The notes under the pieces were generated by a model that made no database searches, was not told where the DNA came from, and was given only the letters and a program-made list of their open reading frames with translations. DNA of 64,000 nt from Ectobius pallidus (taxonomy: Eukaryota > Arthropoda > Insecta > Blattodea > Ectobiidae), in contig CAXKWD010000006.1 of the NCBI GenBank assembly GCA_964059195.1, positions 70,139,073-70,203,072 of the forward strand. Reading direction: 5' to 3'. Position 1 is the stretch's first letter. Each line of letters begins with the position of its first letter. Both the position numbers and the translations under genes were made by a program. Positions 43,116-55,082 of this stretch are shown in pieces.

Positions 43116-43908
43116 ATGTGATAAATATAATAGTTTAAGTTTCAGCTTTAATAAGAACCTAACACGATACTGGAGCTGAAGACGTAGAAAGTTTATAGAT
43201 TTATATTTTACTGTTATTTATTGTTTTATAACTGTTTTTGGTATACAATATAGTCATAAGAATAAAATTACATAAATTACATTATATCATTTCATATAAA
43301 GCTTAGTAGCTTATTTATAGCTAATTTTTTGTTATGCAATATAGTCGTAAAAACAAGTTACATTATATCATTACATTTATAGTGAATAATATTGTTATAA
43401 AAAGTCTATTGTATTGATATAATATATTAAAATAGTTATATCAATATGTCAAGTAATAAAATTTAATATTAAAATCTTACACAATTAGTCACAATTAATT
43501 ACAGTCTCATCAAAATAATTGTGACTAATTGTGTAAGATTTTAATATTAAATTTTATTACTTGACATATTGATATAACTATTTTAATATATTATATCAAT
43601 ACAATAGACTTTTTATAACAATATTATTCACTATAAATGTAATGATATAATGTAACTTGTTTTTACGACTATATTGCATAACAAAAAATTAGCTATAAAT
43701 AAGCTACTAAGCTTTATATGCAATGCTATAATGTAATTTATGTAATTTTATTCTTATGACTATATTGTATACAAAAAGTTATGAAACAATAAATAACAGT
43801 AAAATATAAATCTATAAACTTTCTACGTCTTCAGCGCCAGTATCGTGTTAGGTTCTTATTATTTACTAGTGCTTAAGGCTGAAACTTAAACTATTATATT
43901 TATCACAT
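43116..43908. repeat. Long A+T-rich palindrome (arms ~381 and ~392 bp, spacer 20 bp)
   Basis: Arm 1 (43116-43496) and arm 2 (43517-43908) are inverted copies at very high identity by eye, with one small indel near the outer end. The spacer lies between 'gtcacaatt' and 'aattgtgac'. A 17-bp exact direct repeat ATATTCCATAGAAATGT flanks the block (43103-43119 and 43947-43963) and may be a target duplication. There is no coding capacity. A transcript would form a near-perfect long hairpin. Confidence 0.9.
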
Positions 43909-44142
43909 TTATCAGCAGTCAGCACTAGTGGAAATGAAATTCATTAATATTCCATAGAAATGTTTTCTATCGATTTCAAACTTATAATCCGCTGGTGATT
44001 TTGCTTGAAGGATGCTTATATTAATACAGAACTATAAGCCCAGTCAAATTAGGATTTTTTGCTGCATTAAATCCACTGCCTTCTATACTGTATTACTCGT
44101 GTATCATGTAGTTCCAAATGTTTCACGAATGTGTAGTGGGAT

Positions 44143-44847
44143 AGAGGTGTACATGTTCTGATTTTAGCTTGCCTGCCCCTTTGAAATTCTGCAACCAGTC
44201 ACAGCTTTTAACTTGCTTGACTTGAAAGCAAGCCAGATTACAACGATGATAAGAAATGCTGTGCTATGAGTCACAAGCTCTTCATAACCTGATGGGTTGC
44301 ACAGGACCTAAGGAAACTGCAAGGCCTGGCGGAAAGAATATGAAACTGGGTATAGCAGTGCACTGGTAAGTCGTGCAGTTACGTAGTTGGGGAACTTCAG
44401 ATGTATTTAGAGAATTTTACCCTGAAGGAAGCCGAGGAGAAACTAAAATGTGGACAGTTTGAATTAATTATCAATGAACAAAGGTACTAGTCCGGCATGG
44501 GAAAAATTTTCAAACATTTTCTTCGAAACCTACCTAATAATAAAAATAATAATTCTGTTAAGACGCTAAAACGATTTTTAATACGTTATCCACCTTTTAT
44601 TTATCTACATGGTGAATTTCTTCTACCAGCATGTAGAAAAGCAAGAAAATATTACCTACACTCAGCAACTACAGTTGTTTAGCTGATAGGAATGTCGCAA
44701 GCTTATTCTGACTTGCCTAGGCTGGGTTTGACCAGACCCATCAGGCTTAAAGAAACCTGCCTGCTTCCTAGCTATGACGCTGGGAACTTGCTTGCCTGGC
44801 ATTCAAGCGGGTTTGGGCAAGCTAAAATCGAGATTTGTACACCTCTG
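44143..44847. mobile_element. Non-autonomous hAT element, 705 bp, nested in the long left TIR
   Basis: The ~31-bp inverted ends read AGAGGTGTAC...GATTTTAGCTTGCC on the left and the same from the right end CAGAGGTGTAC, with about five mismatches. The exact 8-bp target duplication AGTGGGAT lies at 44135-44142 and 44848-44855. The left terminal C seems lost. The right TIR of the host element lacks this insert, which gives an internal empty-site comparison (47640-47690). There is no transposase; the 44497-44682 frame is unrecognised. Confidence 0.9.
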
Positions 44848-45394
44848 AGTGGGATGTCCCCTGAACAACGCCTAATATTTTCCCGCCAATTTCAGGTGCC
44901 GCGGGGGTGGGGGAGGCTCAAAGGTCCCTTTTTTCTGTTTTTAGCGCAAATCTCGAAAACGGTGCATCGTACAGAAAATGTTATTCTTTTTAAATTCCCT
45001 ACAAAACGGTATATTCATTTTATCCCTATGTGTTACCCACTCCGAGAATGAGCCGGTGAAAGTGGAAAATATGCAGAAAAATTTGTGGCGCCTCACGTTT
45101 TTCGTCAAACGTGCCCTCCCAATTCTTTTGTTTTCCATTTTACAGGAAATATGTGAGAAAAGAAGTTGTAGAGATTTAAATTTCCCTTAAGAATTTATGT
45201 ACAATTGCTAATTTATCTTCACATAGTTAAAAGTTACAGCGTTTTTAAATTTAGGAGTTGATTTCGAGATTCCGCTAGTAAATTACTCATCAGTTTATTT
45301 CCGTTTTCAAGGGCTTTAATTCTCTGTATCACTTTATTTACTGTTTGTGTAAGCATAAATGGTATTTATTACTCATATAGCTAATATTATATAT

Positions 45395-45535
45395 ATATAT
45401 ATACATGAATGTATGTATGAAATGACCCATATAACTAATATATTATATATATATGTATGTATATATATATATATATGTATATATGTATATATATATGTAT
45501 ATATATATATGTATATATATATGTGTGTATGAAGT
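45395..45535. repeat. (TA)n / TATG-rich microsatellite
   Basis: Repeated 'tatatatgtatatatatat' at the inner end of the left arm. A shorter TA run (47104-47122) lies at the inner end of the right arm. Confidence 0.9.
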
Positions 45536-45689
45536 GTGAACATTTATGTGCGTTATTTAATGTTTAGCTAATTGATGTAGTTTACGTAGATAGTGTACGA
45601 CGGTTTTAACTAAGCTTGCTCAGTGGTTGGATGATCAACCGCCTTTTGCTGTACGCGATTCTTTGATACTCCGATAGAAAAACCAGTGT

Positions 45690-47030
45690 AATAGGAACCA
45701 ACAACATCAACTGTTACCAAATCGGAACCCGTACAAAGGAAACTTTTGTTGGAATTAACTTTGCAGAAATGAAGCAGTGTGAGACGAACGCAATAGTCCT
45801 ATTGGCTGCTATGAGCAACACTGTCAAACTTGACAACGAAGTGGTGGTGTTCGAGCCTTTAATGGTTTTCCAGAGGACCATAATTACCAAGAAAATTAAA
45901 GAGGATGTGGAGGTACTGTTGAAGTGTGAGTTAGCCCCATACCCCATGATTTTTTCGACGAAGGGATCATGAGGAAAATGAAAAAGTCAGCTTAAATCGA
46001 TGGCGGCTTCCACCTTCATAGAATAAAGTGGAAGAACAACATCAAGTTCGCCTCCATCTGCGAGCAATATATGCCTTACATCATCAACCATTACGGCTAC
46101 AACTCTGCTGTGGCTTTTGACGGTTACGAAGACACGAATTCCACGAAAAGAACTGAACAACATCGCAGGGCATCAAGTAAAGCATCAGTGGATATAGACT
46201 TTGATGAGAACATGGTGGCTACTGTTCAGCAGGAAAACTTCCTTAACTTTAGAATACATTGGCCTTGCCATTCAGCCAGTACATTCTCTTTATCCATTAT
46301 TTCACTGGATGCGATACCTCTTCTGCGATTTATGGAAAAAGTAAAGCAGCCATGGTTAAATGTTTCCAGCTGTTTCCTAACGAAACCAAAAACATCGCTG
46401 AAGTGTTTTACGACTCCACATCCATGCCAGGAGACATTGCTGAAGCTGGGGAACAAATGTTCTTCCTGATGTATCAGGCCCCACCCCACGAGCATGACCT
46501 CAATCATCACAGGCACTGGTACATTTCATTTTGTATTGCATGTACTAACTTCGTTGAAGCATGCTGTTTGATAAATAAATATTCTATTCTATTCTATTCT
46601 GTTTTATCCACAGGTACATGTGCTTAATCAATTCGTCAGCCAAGATGAAAGCTAACTTGTCTTCATTGCCACCTACAAAAGATGCTGCTCTACATCACTC
46701 GTGCAGAGTGTTTCTACAGGCCCAACAGTGGTTTGGAAATGAATCTCTTGAACCTGAACGTTGGGGTTGGACAAGAGAAGGTGGGGGATATCTGACTCCT
46801 ATTAAGACCAAGGTCCCTATTGCACCTGACAGTGTGCTCAACTCCATATTTTGTCGTTTTTACCACAGGCTGCGGTATGAGATGTGCATGCCTGAAAGCC
46901 GGCATCCACTGCTAACCTGTCTGTGGCAATTGCCACGGCGCTTGCACTAACAGTGCTTCCGTTCAAGAGGAGTTGGAAGAGTTGTATGGTGAGGAGTACG
47001 AGTTTGAGTATGGGAACAGCTTTAAATGTG
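45690..47030 (+). pseudogene. Transposon-type protein with FTGCDTSSA motif and C-terminal Cys-rich (CXC-like) block, decayed
   Basis: Successive plus frames give EVLLKCELAPYPMIF, YIINHYGYNSAVAFDGYED, SASVDIDFDENMVATVQQEN, then HYFTGCDTSSAIYGKSK, FLQAQQWFGNESLEPERWGW and a Cys-rich end GCGMRCACLKAGIHC (stop) PVCGNCHGACTNS. These segments, in this order, belong to a protein family that recurs in arthropod and cnidarian genomes as repeat-associated 'uncharacterized' genes. The Cys pattern is like tesmin/TSO1 CXC blocks. At least three frameshifts and a TAA in the Cys block show it is dead. Its position between long inverted arms suggests it is the element's own gene. Function is unknown; transposase is an inference. 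Confidence 0.78.
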
Positions 47031-47745
47031 TGATAGGATGGAAGGGTGAACGGAAATTAGGTTGTGCAAGCCTTTTTTTTACTTTTGAATTATTAGCTAT
47101 TTAATATATATATATATATATTAGTTATATGAGTAATAAATACCATTACGTTTACATAAATAATAAATAACGTGATACAGAGAATTAAAGCCCTCGGAAA
47201 TAAAATGATGAGCACTTTACTAGCGGAATCTTGAAATCGACCCCAAAATTAAAAATGCTGTAACTTTTTACTACGTGAAGATAAATTAGCAAATTTATAT
47301 ATATTCTTAAAGTAACTTTAAATCTCTACAACTTCTTTCCTTACATGTTTCCTGTAAAATGGAAAACAAAAGAATGGGAAGGGCAAGTATGACGAAGTAC
47401 GTGAGGTGCCACAAATTTTTCTGCAAATTTTCCATTTTCACCGGCTCATTCTCGGAGTCTGTAACACATAGGGATAAATATGAATATACCGTTTTGTAGG
47501 GAATTTAATAAGCTTTAATTAAAAAAAGAGAAACATTTTCTATACGATGTACCGTTTTCGAGATTTGCGCCAAAAGCTGAAAAAAGGGACTTTTGAGCCT
47601 CCCCCACCCCCCGCGGCACCTGAAATTGGCGGGAAAATGTTAGGCGTTGTTCAGGGGATCTCCCATTACACATTCGTGAAACATTTGGAACTACATGATT
47701 TAATGCAGCAAAACCACCTTTTTTTTATCTAATTTGACTGGCCTA

Positions 47746-49121
47746 TATACCTCTGAAAAGGTTAACGTCTATTACGTTACGGTACTATTCTTTTACATCA
47801 TAATGATGCACGGTAGCTGGTATTCGCATGGAATTTTAAAAAGAATGAGAGCTGAATTTCAAACATACTTCTAAGTTTAGTTCAGAAGCTATCCATCTGA
47901 AGTCGGAGCTTGTTATAAGAGATGAATATATAACAGAACAGATCTATATAATGGAATAAGATCATCTGAATTATTGCTTGGAAACTCCGTCATATCATTT
48001 ACTATCGGAACTAGCATAACCCTCGGAAGTTGTACTCTTGTTCTTCTCAACTTGATATACTCGCAGTTCAGACTTCTTGTCAGTTAAAGAAGTTGTAACA
48101 GAATTCTAGCAGGATACGGTAAAATACAGAGTCAGAATGGACTTTTTCCCCACGTTCTTTCCTATGAAGTACGTGCTAGGACTATTAAACCCCGATCCCG
48201 GAAGATATTGAATACTGTTTCCAATCGGACCGCCAGGGGCCATCTGCATTTATATCGTATTACTTAATTAATTATCTGGTAGCCTTTTATTTGAATTTTA
48301 CTAAATAATTATCTTACACACTTGTCTAAGATTCTGATGTATATACAGTCCTCTCGAACCAATTTTAAATGCCTGGCGGCCATTTTCAGATGGTTGTTTG
48401 CATATTTTATATCTTCACTCTATAAATCAGGAAAAGCTTCTCGTGAGGTCTAAAAATAAAGCTTTTATTTGCATGAAACCTAGGACAATTTCAGAGTTTA
48501 TTCCAACGCACAAAGTAGAGCACGGAATTGTTTCTTCAATTAAAACTTTTTTGCACGTCGTAACTAATTAGTGGTACTTACGAATATTGCTGCCGTGGAT
48601 CGTAACTTGACATTCCCGCACGCAATCTGGTTGCTATGAAAACAAAAGAAATCTCCGTGCGGTAAAAATTGCAAAAAGCACCAGTGTCGTAAGTAAAATC
48701 ATCATAATACAAGCCTTTATGGAAAACCGGAATCAAGGCCCCCTAGTTTGTGGCGACTTTAGCAGGACAAATATTCAGTCCCCATAACAACCAACATATG
48801 CGAATCACTTTCTGAAATAAACTGAAAACTATCTTCAATGATGTATATACAAAATATTTTCAGCTAATATCTCAATTAATATAATTAAATTGATATAAAT
48901 AATCATCATGCAATACTCATAAGCGCATATCGGTTCTCGGAAATTGAAAAAACTCGGCGTAAGAGCCTCGTTTTTTCAAACTCTTTCCTCGATCCGTATG
49001 CACCGCTTACGGGACTTGTATCGCAATATACTATTACGAATTCATATGTTTTCAAATTTTGTAAAAGTTTCAAATAAATGAAGTGATTATTATCTCCTTT
49101 ATTAACCAATGCTTACATAAA
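47746..49121. other. Unrecognised sequence
   Basis: No coding similarity or element boundary was seen. A frame at 48906-49109 has no recognisable motif. Confidence 0.35.
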
Positions 49122-49360
49122 AACGAGGGTCGCCTAGAAAGAAATGCACCGCATTTTTTCTTCAACAATTATTTATTAAACACAATGAAACTTACACACA
49201 AGAAAAAATTGTTTTTTTTTTCTATAACCCTATTATTCCACGTAATCTTCGTCCCGTTCTATGGTCTTCCTCCAAAGAGACACAAGGGCGTGTATGCCCT
49301 GTCGGTACCACTCCTTCTTATGGTCACGAAGCCATTTCTGTCACAATTCTGGATAAGGAA
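49122..49360 (-). mobile_element. Partial copy of the 30472-31112 mariner, one arm
   Basis: It begins 'acgagggtcgcctagaaaga' and follows the left arm of the 30472-31112 element through 'cacaagggcgtgtatgccct' and 'ggtcacgaagccatttctg'. It then ends at about 49360. The second arm is absent. Confidence 0.85.
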
Positions 49361-50139
49361 ATATCCAATGTGAAAGGGCTGGGGATGTTTTGAAAGCATG
49401 CATATTCTATACTTATTATAATGGTAAAAAAATAATATCTAGCAATTTAATAAAGAAAACTTCATATAATATCGTTCACTAGCTTCAATGTAAATAGGGT
49501 GCATCGAACTTCCACTTTTTTAAAAATCGGCTTACCCGCAGTGAAATATTTTTTTGTGAAATGGCCTTCGTATATCGAGTAAAAATTGCAGGTTGATTGT
49601 TCAATTTCTTCAGGTGACACCAACAGCCTTAATGTTTCAAAATTTTGTTTCAAAATGCATTAAATTTAAAGATTATAAGTTTAAATTTTTAAACATTTAC
49701 TTTTACGAAATATTGGTGGTAATATTTGTTAGAGAGCTCTATATCTTATATGTAAAAAATCTAGTTTGATCAGTCAAGTCTTTCAGGTGCCACAACTATC
49801 TTAAAATTTGTGCGAAAAGAACCAAAATGTTATTTTTGCAAAAATAAATTACAATGTTTCTGTCCCTTATGAACTGTTAATTACGTATTTTCCGCCCGCA
49901 GCTCTTCGCTTATTTACAAAAAGAGATGAAGGAAATAACCTTGTTCTAAGTCAGTATCCGGCAGATGCTGCAGTTGTGACGTAAGAGCCGATCATCTCGC
50001 AAGAGCTTGAGAGAGCGAGCAGTTGAGTTGCATTCCTGTTAATACGCACTAGCGCAGTAACGATCAGTGCAGCAGTAGGGTTAAGGTGAGCCGCGATGGT
50101 ACATTGAATTGCGTGCATTAACCATGGCCAGGGTGCAGA
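49361..50139. other. Unrecognised A+T-rich sequence
   Basis: No coding similarity was seen. A richer patch at 49960-50100 precedes the hAT pseudogene and could be its leader, but no terminal repeat was matched. Confidence 0.35.
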
Positions 50140-50766
50140 GGTCAGTTAATCAGTGAAATGTATGGTAAATTTAGTGCATTCAGATTAATACTAGACTTAC
50201 GGAAACGTCAGGTCACCCTCGGAGACACGCCACATTTTCCAAAGTTGTCTACAGTATGTCATTCAATTACAGACATTAATAATTATGTACAAATATTAGA
50301 AGAACTGGATCAGGATATTTTATTACAGATTTCAAGATTTTGCAAAACTCCAATCCGATATTTGCATATTTGCGACACCATTTTCTGTGGATGTTGACAG
50401 TGTTCCAACGTCATTGCAACTAAAAGTCATTGATTTGCAAAAGAATATTGAAATGAAAGACCGCTTTCAAAACAAAAAGGATCTATCTATATTTTATAGA
50501 AGATTTCCCCAGGCAACTACATAATATATTTGCTGCTAGAATGTTGAGTATATTTGTATCGACGTATGTATGTGAATAGTTCTTTTCTTGTATGAAGATC
50601 TGCAAACCACAACATGGAAACCGCCTATCTGATCAGAACATGAAAAATGTTCTCGTTTGTGTGTTAGCCAGACTATGTCTCCTAATATTGCAAAATTAGT
50701 GCGCGAGAAAAGAGGGAAAAAATCTCGACAATGCCTTGAGCTTGGGCACGATAGTGACACAAAGTA
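50140..50766 (+). pseudogene. hAT transposase C-terminal remnant (ZBED5/GTF2IRD2-like type)
   Basis: Broken plus frames give YGKFSAFRLILDLRKRQV, FPKLSTVC, NYVQILEELDQD, then NPISVDVDSVPTSLQLKVID and ARMLSIFVSTYVCE (stop) FFSCMKI, then HGNRLSDQNMKNVL and SPNIAKLVREKRGKKS before TAA at 50764. The end is the hAT dimerisation region: SxFxSTYxCE..FSxMK.....RxRLxDxxL. The N-terminal BED finger and the catalytic aspartates are not seen. It is inactive, with several frameshifts. Confidence 0.78.
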
Positions 50767-51962
50767 AGGGTGTGTATCAAAAGTCTGAATAGGCCTATAC
50801 TTGGCATAGTGCTCACAAAGGTGTATAATTTAATTTGTATATTTTGTGTATTTTGTATATTTTGTATACTTTAACATTTTTCAGTTTCCGAGTAGACAAA
50901 GTTTTGCAGTACTCCTTAAAGTATTCTTATGTTTTATGTATTTGTATGTTTATAGTAGTTTCGGAGCCTCATTTAAATAACCTGACGCATCCGCACCTGG
51001 ATGCATTTCAGATTAGTGTAAGTAGGGCCTATATTAAATTTCATTACAAACAAAACTGTTCTGTTACATTGATTTATCACAGTTGTACTATTTTGTTTTC
51101 GTACAAATGCATTGTAATTGTGTTATTCCCATACTATCTACGAAGATCGGAGCGCACTCTGTCAATGCATAGGCGTCGTTCCGCCACTGGCCAGTTGAAC
51201 CCTTCCTCCACGCTCAGTACGGAGATATTGCCGAGCAAAGAGCGCGGCTGCTCTGTAGTATGACGTCACAGAGCACGGAACATGCCGGTCACTGTTCTAA
51301 GTGGTGGTGCAGATTAATATCGTTACTCTTTTGCCTTGAATTGTCTTTTCCGTGTTAAATTCTGGCATGCTCTCTTGATTGTTACTAGGATAAATCCATG
51401 TCGTGCCTCTTCCCTCATACAGCTATTGCCGCCACTGTCACCAACTTCACTATTCTTTGTGCGGCACGAGTCAACAACTTCACTATTCTTTGTGCGGCAC
51501 GAGCCGTTGAATCAGTCTTCACCTTTCACGTTTAGCTTCTGCAAGCTCAATAGTGTTTTGTCATTGGTGACTCCAACAGCGACCAGCAAGCATGTTAACA
51601 AATTAATCATATTAACTTAGTTCCTCGCTTCTACGTTGATATCGGGAATGACGAATTCACATAACTGTATGTAATCACCAACCAGATGGGGAAAGTAAGC
51701 AGACTGTCTTGCTTTTAGGTCTCGCCTACAGCCTAGAACCCGTACTTAGCATCTTGATCAGTCAACATGTGCAAAAGTAGGTTGTCGGGATGGCCGTACG
51801 ACGCACTTCTATGGATTACTGTTCTTTTTAGGTAGATTTCGAAGAAAAATCTACCTATTGCAATGGATACCACTTCATGATTTTCGAAAAATTCTTTCAT
51901 ATCTTTACGTTTCATGCTCCCCTAAGTACAAAACCACCGCCCGTTCAAAAAAAAAAATTGTG

Positions 51963-52028
<66 letters not shown>

Positions 52029-52699
52029 ATATTTGAACCAAATTTTAATATGTTATTTCTAGGCCCAATAGTTCGGACAAGAACGTTAATGAGCAAAATT
52101 GGCCCAAGGGGGGGTCGGGGGAGGGGGTTGAAATTTTTAAAAATGTATATCTCGGCCCCTATGAAGTATAGAGGGAAACTTTGTTTGAATAAATTAGAGT
52201 ACTCGCTACGGAGTTCACAGTGACACCAACGATTCGGGGGTTCGAGTGAGGGTGGGGGTGGGGGATGAAAATTCGAAACTTTTGAAACCACGTCTTGTGG
52301 GGTATCGTTGAAATGCTCTTGATGAGTACTCTACAAATCAATAAATAGTTTCTTTATAGCTCTCATATGACGCGAGATTTTAATGTTTGAAAATAATAAC
52401 ACTTAAAATTATTATTATAATATAATAATTTTGTCTTGTTTAGCGGCTTTGCTAATTTTATTCATTGTTGATCTTGCGCACGGCCTCCCAGAATATTATA
52501 TCCTATTCTTGTTGTCAAAACAAATGATTGTAGGCTCTTCCTCTTTACTGCAGGTTTGCCATGCCAAGGCTAAAAAAGAAGAGTGCTGCGCAGCGATAAT
52601 AAATTAAACCAAAAGCACTTTGAAATCTACCTCAGCCTGTAGGCCTGCCTAAAGGGATTTTTTATTTTACTTATAGGCACCGAGAAGTCGTGATGAGAT
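50767..52699. other. Unrecognised sequence with local repeats
   Basis: Contains a 33-bp-period duplication of 'caacttcactattctttgtg' + 'cggcacgag' at 51442-51470 and 51475-51503. An (AT)n run lies at 51966-52025, and G-rich runs at 52107-52126 and 52246-52263. No gene was recognised. Confidence 0.6.
51966..52025. repeat. (AT)n microsatellite
   Basis: About 30 AT dinucleotides that produce poly-Tyr-Ile frames on both strands. Confidence 0.97.
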
Positions 52700-53500
52700 G
52701 CCAGAAAACGACAGTTCCTTCTGCATACGATTGATTACGGATTTCAAACAACCAGAGTGGCGTGTGGATATTTAAGATGAACTGGACGATGGCTATAAAC
52801 TCTTCTATTGGTTCTTTTGTTTCTAAAGAAAAACGCAAGTCCTTATTTGGTGTAGTTATCCATCTGGATTCATGTATATTATCAGGATTCTTGTCAATTA
52901 ACCCAACAGTTCATTCTACTAAAGAAATTGTTTAGCAGATACCTTACTCAGTAAATATTTCTGGTCCGTGCTCAACGAATCGCTAGTCTACTTGATCAAG
53001 CTGAAAACTATGGCGTAGCAACTCTTCGCAGGATGCAAGAACTGACCCGACTAGTCATCTAAACGTATTTGACTCGGTAGCCTCGACGTCTTTGGATTCA
53101 ATCAAATGTCGAAATGGGATCTGATTGGTGAGAATCACACAGACAAATCTCTGAAGAGGTTTGTTAAGGAAGTTTTCAACACGCTCAATCGAGTCATTCT
53201 TTCGACCAGAATTGGCAGCAGTACCGTCGCAACCTGAAACGACCAGCTCAGACTTGGGGATATTCTTATCAAGAAAGGAATTTGTGATTCCAGACCCTAT
53301 GCCATAATTTAACCCAAAATAAATCAAGGTAAAAAGATTAACGATATGAAACTGCACTACCACATACAACAATAATATACACGGCTGAGCGGGTGCATGA
53401 ACCTTAAATTGCAGTCACCACCCCGTGGTGAGTTGTGAGTTATTTTCATCATCATTGGAAATACGTGAAGAGCTGTCGGCAGAAAGATTTGTTTCTTACG
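52700..53500 (-). pseudogene. Decayed transposon-type protein (VxGCDGTxxNxG family)
   Basis: The minus frame 53372-53055 contains SELVVSGCDGTAANSGRKND, VENFLNKPLQRFVC and NQIPFRHLIESKD. Further downstream, in other frames, come QAD-type and ESRWITTPNKDLRF pieces. This order (CDGTxxNxGxxxGxIRxxExxLxxPLQWxxCxLHxNELPLRHL, later SRWLTTANRxLRLY) is that of a repeat-associated uncharacterised arthropod protein family. Key residues of the consensus (QW, LH.NELP) are altered and there are multiple stops. Function unknown. Confidence 0.7.
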
Positions 53501-55082
53501 AGACAGGAGACAGAAACATTGAAACCTGTTTCTACGAAATAACAAGAATAACTTTATGGGCGTTTTTTGTAAAAATTTTAACTTACTAGTGGCACCTGAA
53601 GGACTTGACCGAACAAGCTGAGATTTTTGTCACGTAAAGCGTAGACCTCCCTAACAAAAAATAACTTACCACTAAGAATATTATGATTTAATAAAAGTAA
53701 ATATTTAACTTTTTTATGAATAATGTAATTTTTTTAAAGCTTAAGATTGTTTGTGTCACCAGAAGAAATTCTCCAATCGATCTACGATTTTCTACAAGTT
53801 TTATGAAGATAATTTCGCAAAAAGATATCACCAAGGGTAAGCAGATTAAAAAAAAGTGTAAAATCGCTGCACCCTACTGTACATACCCTGCTTGCCCTGC
53901 AACTTTTTATTAAAACTTTCAAATTAAGGATTGTGTAAATGGAGGGTCTTTTTAACATAAGCTAGTCATTAATATCGTAATCTCAAAAAAATATATTCAT
54001 GTTCATTGCTCATAAAAACAAAAGGCAAAAGTCTAAACATATTCAAAGTCCATTTTCTGCCCTGTTTTAAAAGTTTGCAGTCAATTATCAATTCAGTTAA
54101 GCTTAAATAAACTATTTTCAGTTTTAAATACTATATTCCGAAACTATTTGTATTTCAAGCCTTTTACTTTGTATTATATATCATACTGTGACCAAGTCAT
54201 CGATTTTAACACTTCAGAATAAATTCAAGTCATTACGGATTTTTCCATTAACGTTCAAACTGCGATGTCCATTGCAATCTGGAACACTTGTGGATGGGGA
54301 ATGTACTTGTTTATTTATCCTGGGCTTGAAACAGTTCGTGGGCTCTGCGTGGTGAGCTAGCTGGGACGGGACGAGTTCTAACAGAAAAAGTTTATCTTGA
54401 GCTGTGCTTCAACTCTGCTCGATGTTGTGGTATCCACAGACTGGAAACAAAAAACGTCGAGTGGACTACAATGTATAGACAGATGAGAATCATAGTACTA
54501 CTCAGAGTTCGCAGAATTTCTACACACTCTTCCTTCTTTTCAATTAATGCTAACTTAAAGAATTTCACGCTGAGGGACAATTATGCTCATTACATTGCCT
54601 TAGTTTGTAGAAGTAAGTAAACGAAAAATGAACTGCATTAATTGACGTTTTACTATTAAAGGAATGCGTAGGAAAATTAAAAGGTGCAGTAAGCATGTTG
54701 CTATACCACTGAAACGACTGAATTAATTAATTAATAGCATATAAATTATATATTTATATTTTTTTGTAATCTTCTACCGTCCAATTATAGTGTTTTGCAG
54801 ATGACAAGCCGTTTGACTCTTACTGCTAGCGGCAATGCGTTAGCTCGTACACGTGACTGGCGGTGAAGGAAATCGCTTCTCATTTGAAAAATACTGTAAT
54901 AGTTCTGTGAACAATAGACCTAGAGTCCAAAAGATGTCACCATCTTCAAACGGAATAAAAAAATTAAAATCCTTTCACAAGTGTCGTTTTTAACCTTATA
55001 ACTGCAGTGTTCGCGACCGTGATGAAAATTTGTTAAAATGTGCCCACATAGAGTCGACAATTAATAAATATAATTTGGGATA
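53501..55082. other. Unrecognised A+T-rich sequence
   Basis: No coding similarity or element boundary was seen. Confidence 0.4.

Larger units (their letters stand above)
44037..47745. mobile_element. DNA transposon with ~640-bp terminal inverted repeats and Cys-rich gene
   Basis: The left arm consists of 44037-44142 plus 44848-45395, split by a nested hAT element. The right arm is 47108-47745. They match in inverse over roughly 640 bp: 'cagtcaaatta' ends, 'gttccaaatgtttcacgaat', 'cccgccaatttcaggtgccg', 'cctatgtgttac', 'gaattaaagccct' and 'ggtatttattactcatat'. The left arm has an extra ~31-bp piece near 44076-44107. Between the arms lies one decayed gene. No confident target duplication was found outside (possibly 'ctata'). 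The superfamily is not assigned. Confidence 0.8.

Noticed and set aside
44037..47745. LTR retrotransposon
   Set aside because: The long terminal copies are inverted and not direct, and no gag, protease or RT is present.
50835..51263. 142-aa frame on plus
   Set aside because: Low-complexity hydrophobic start, no motif, and no relation to the adjacent hAT remnant.
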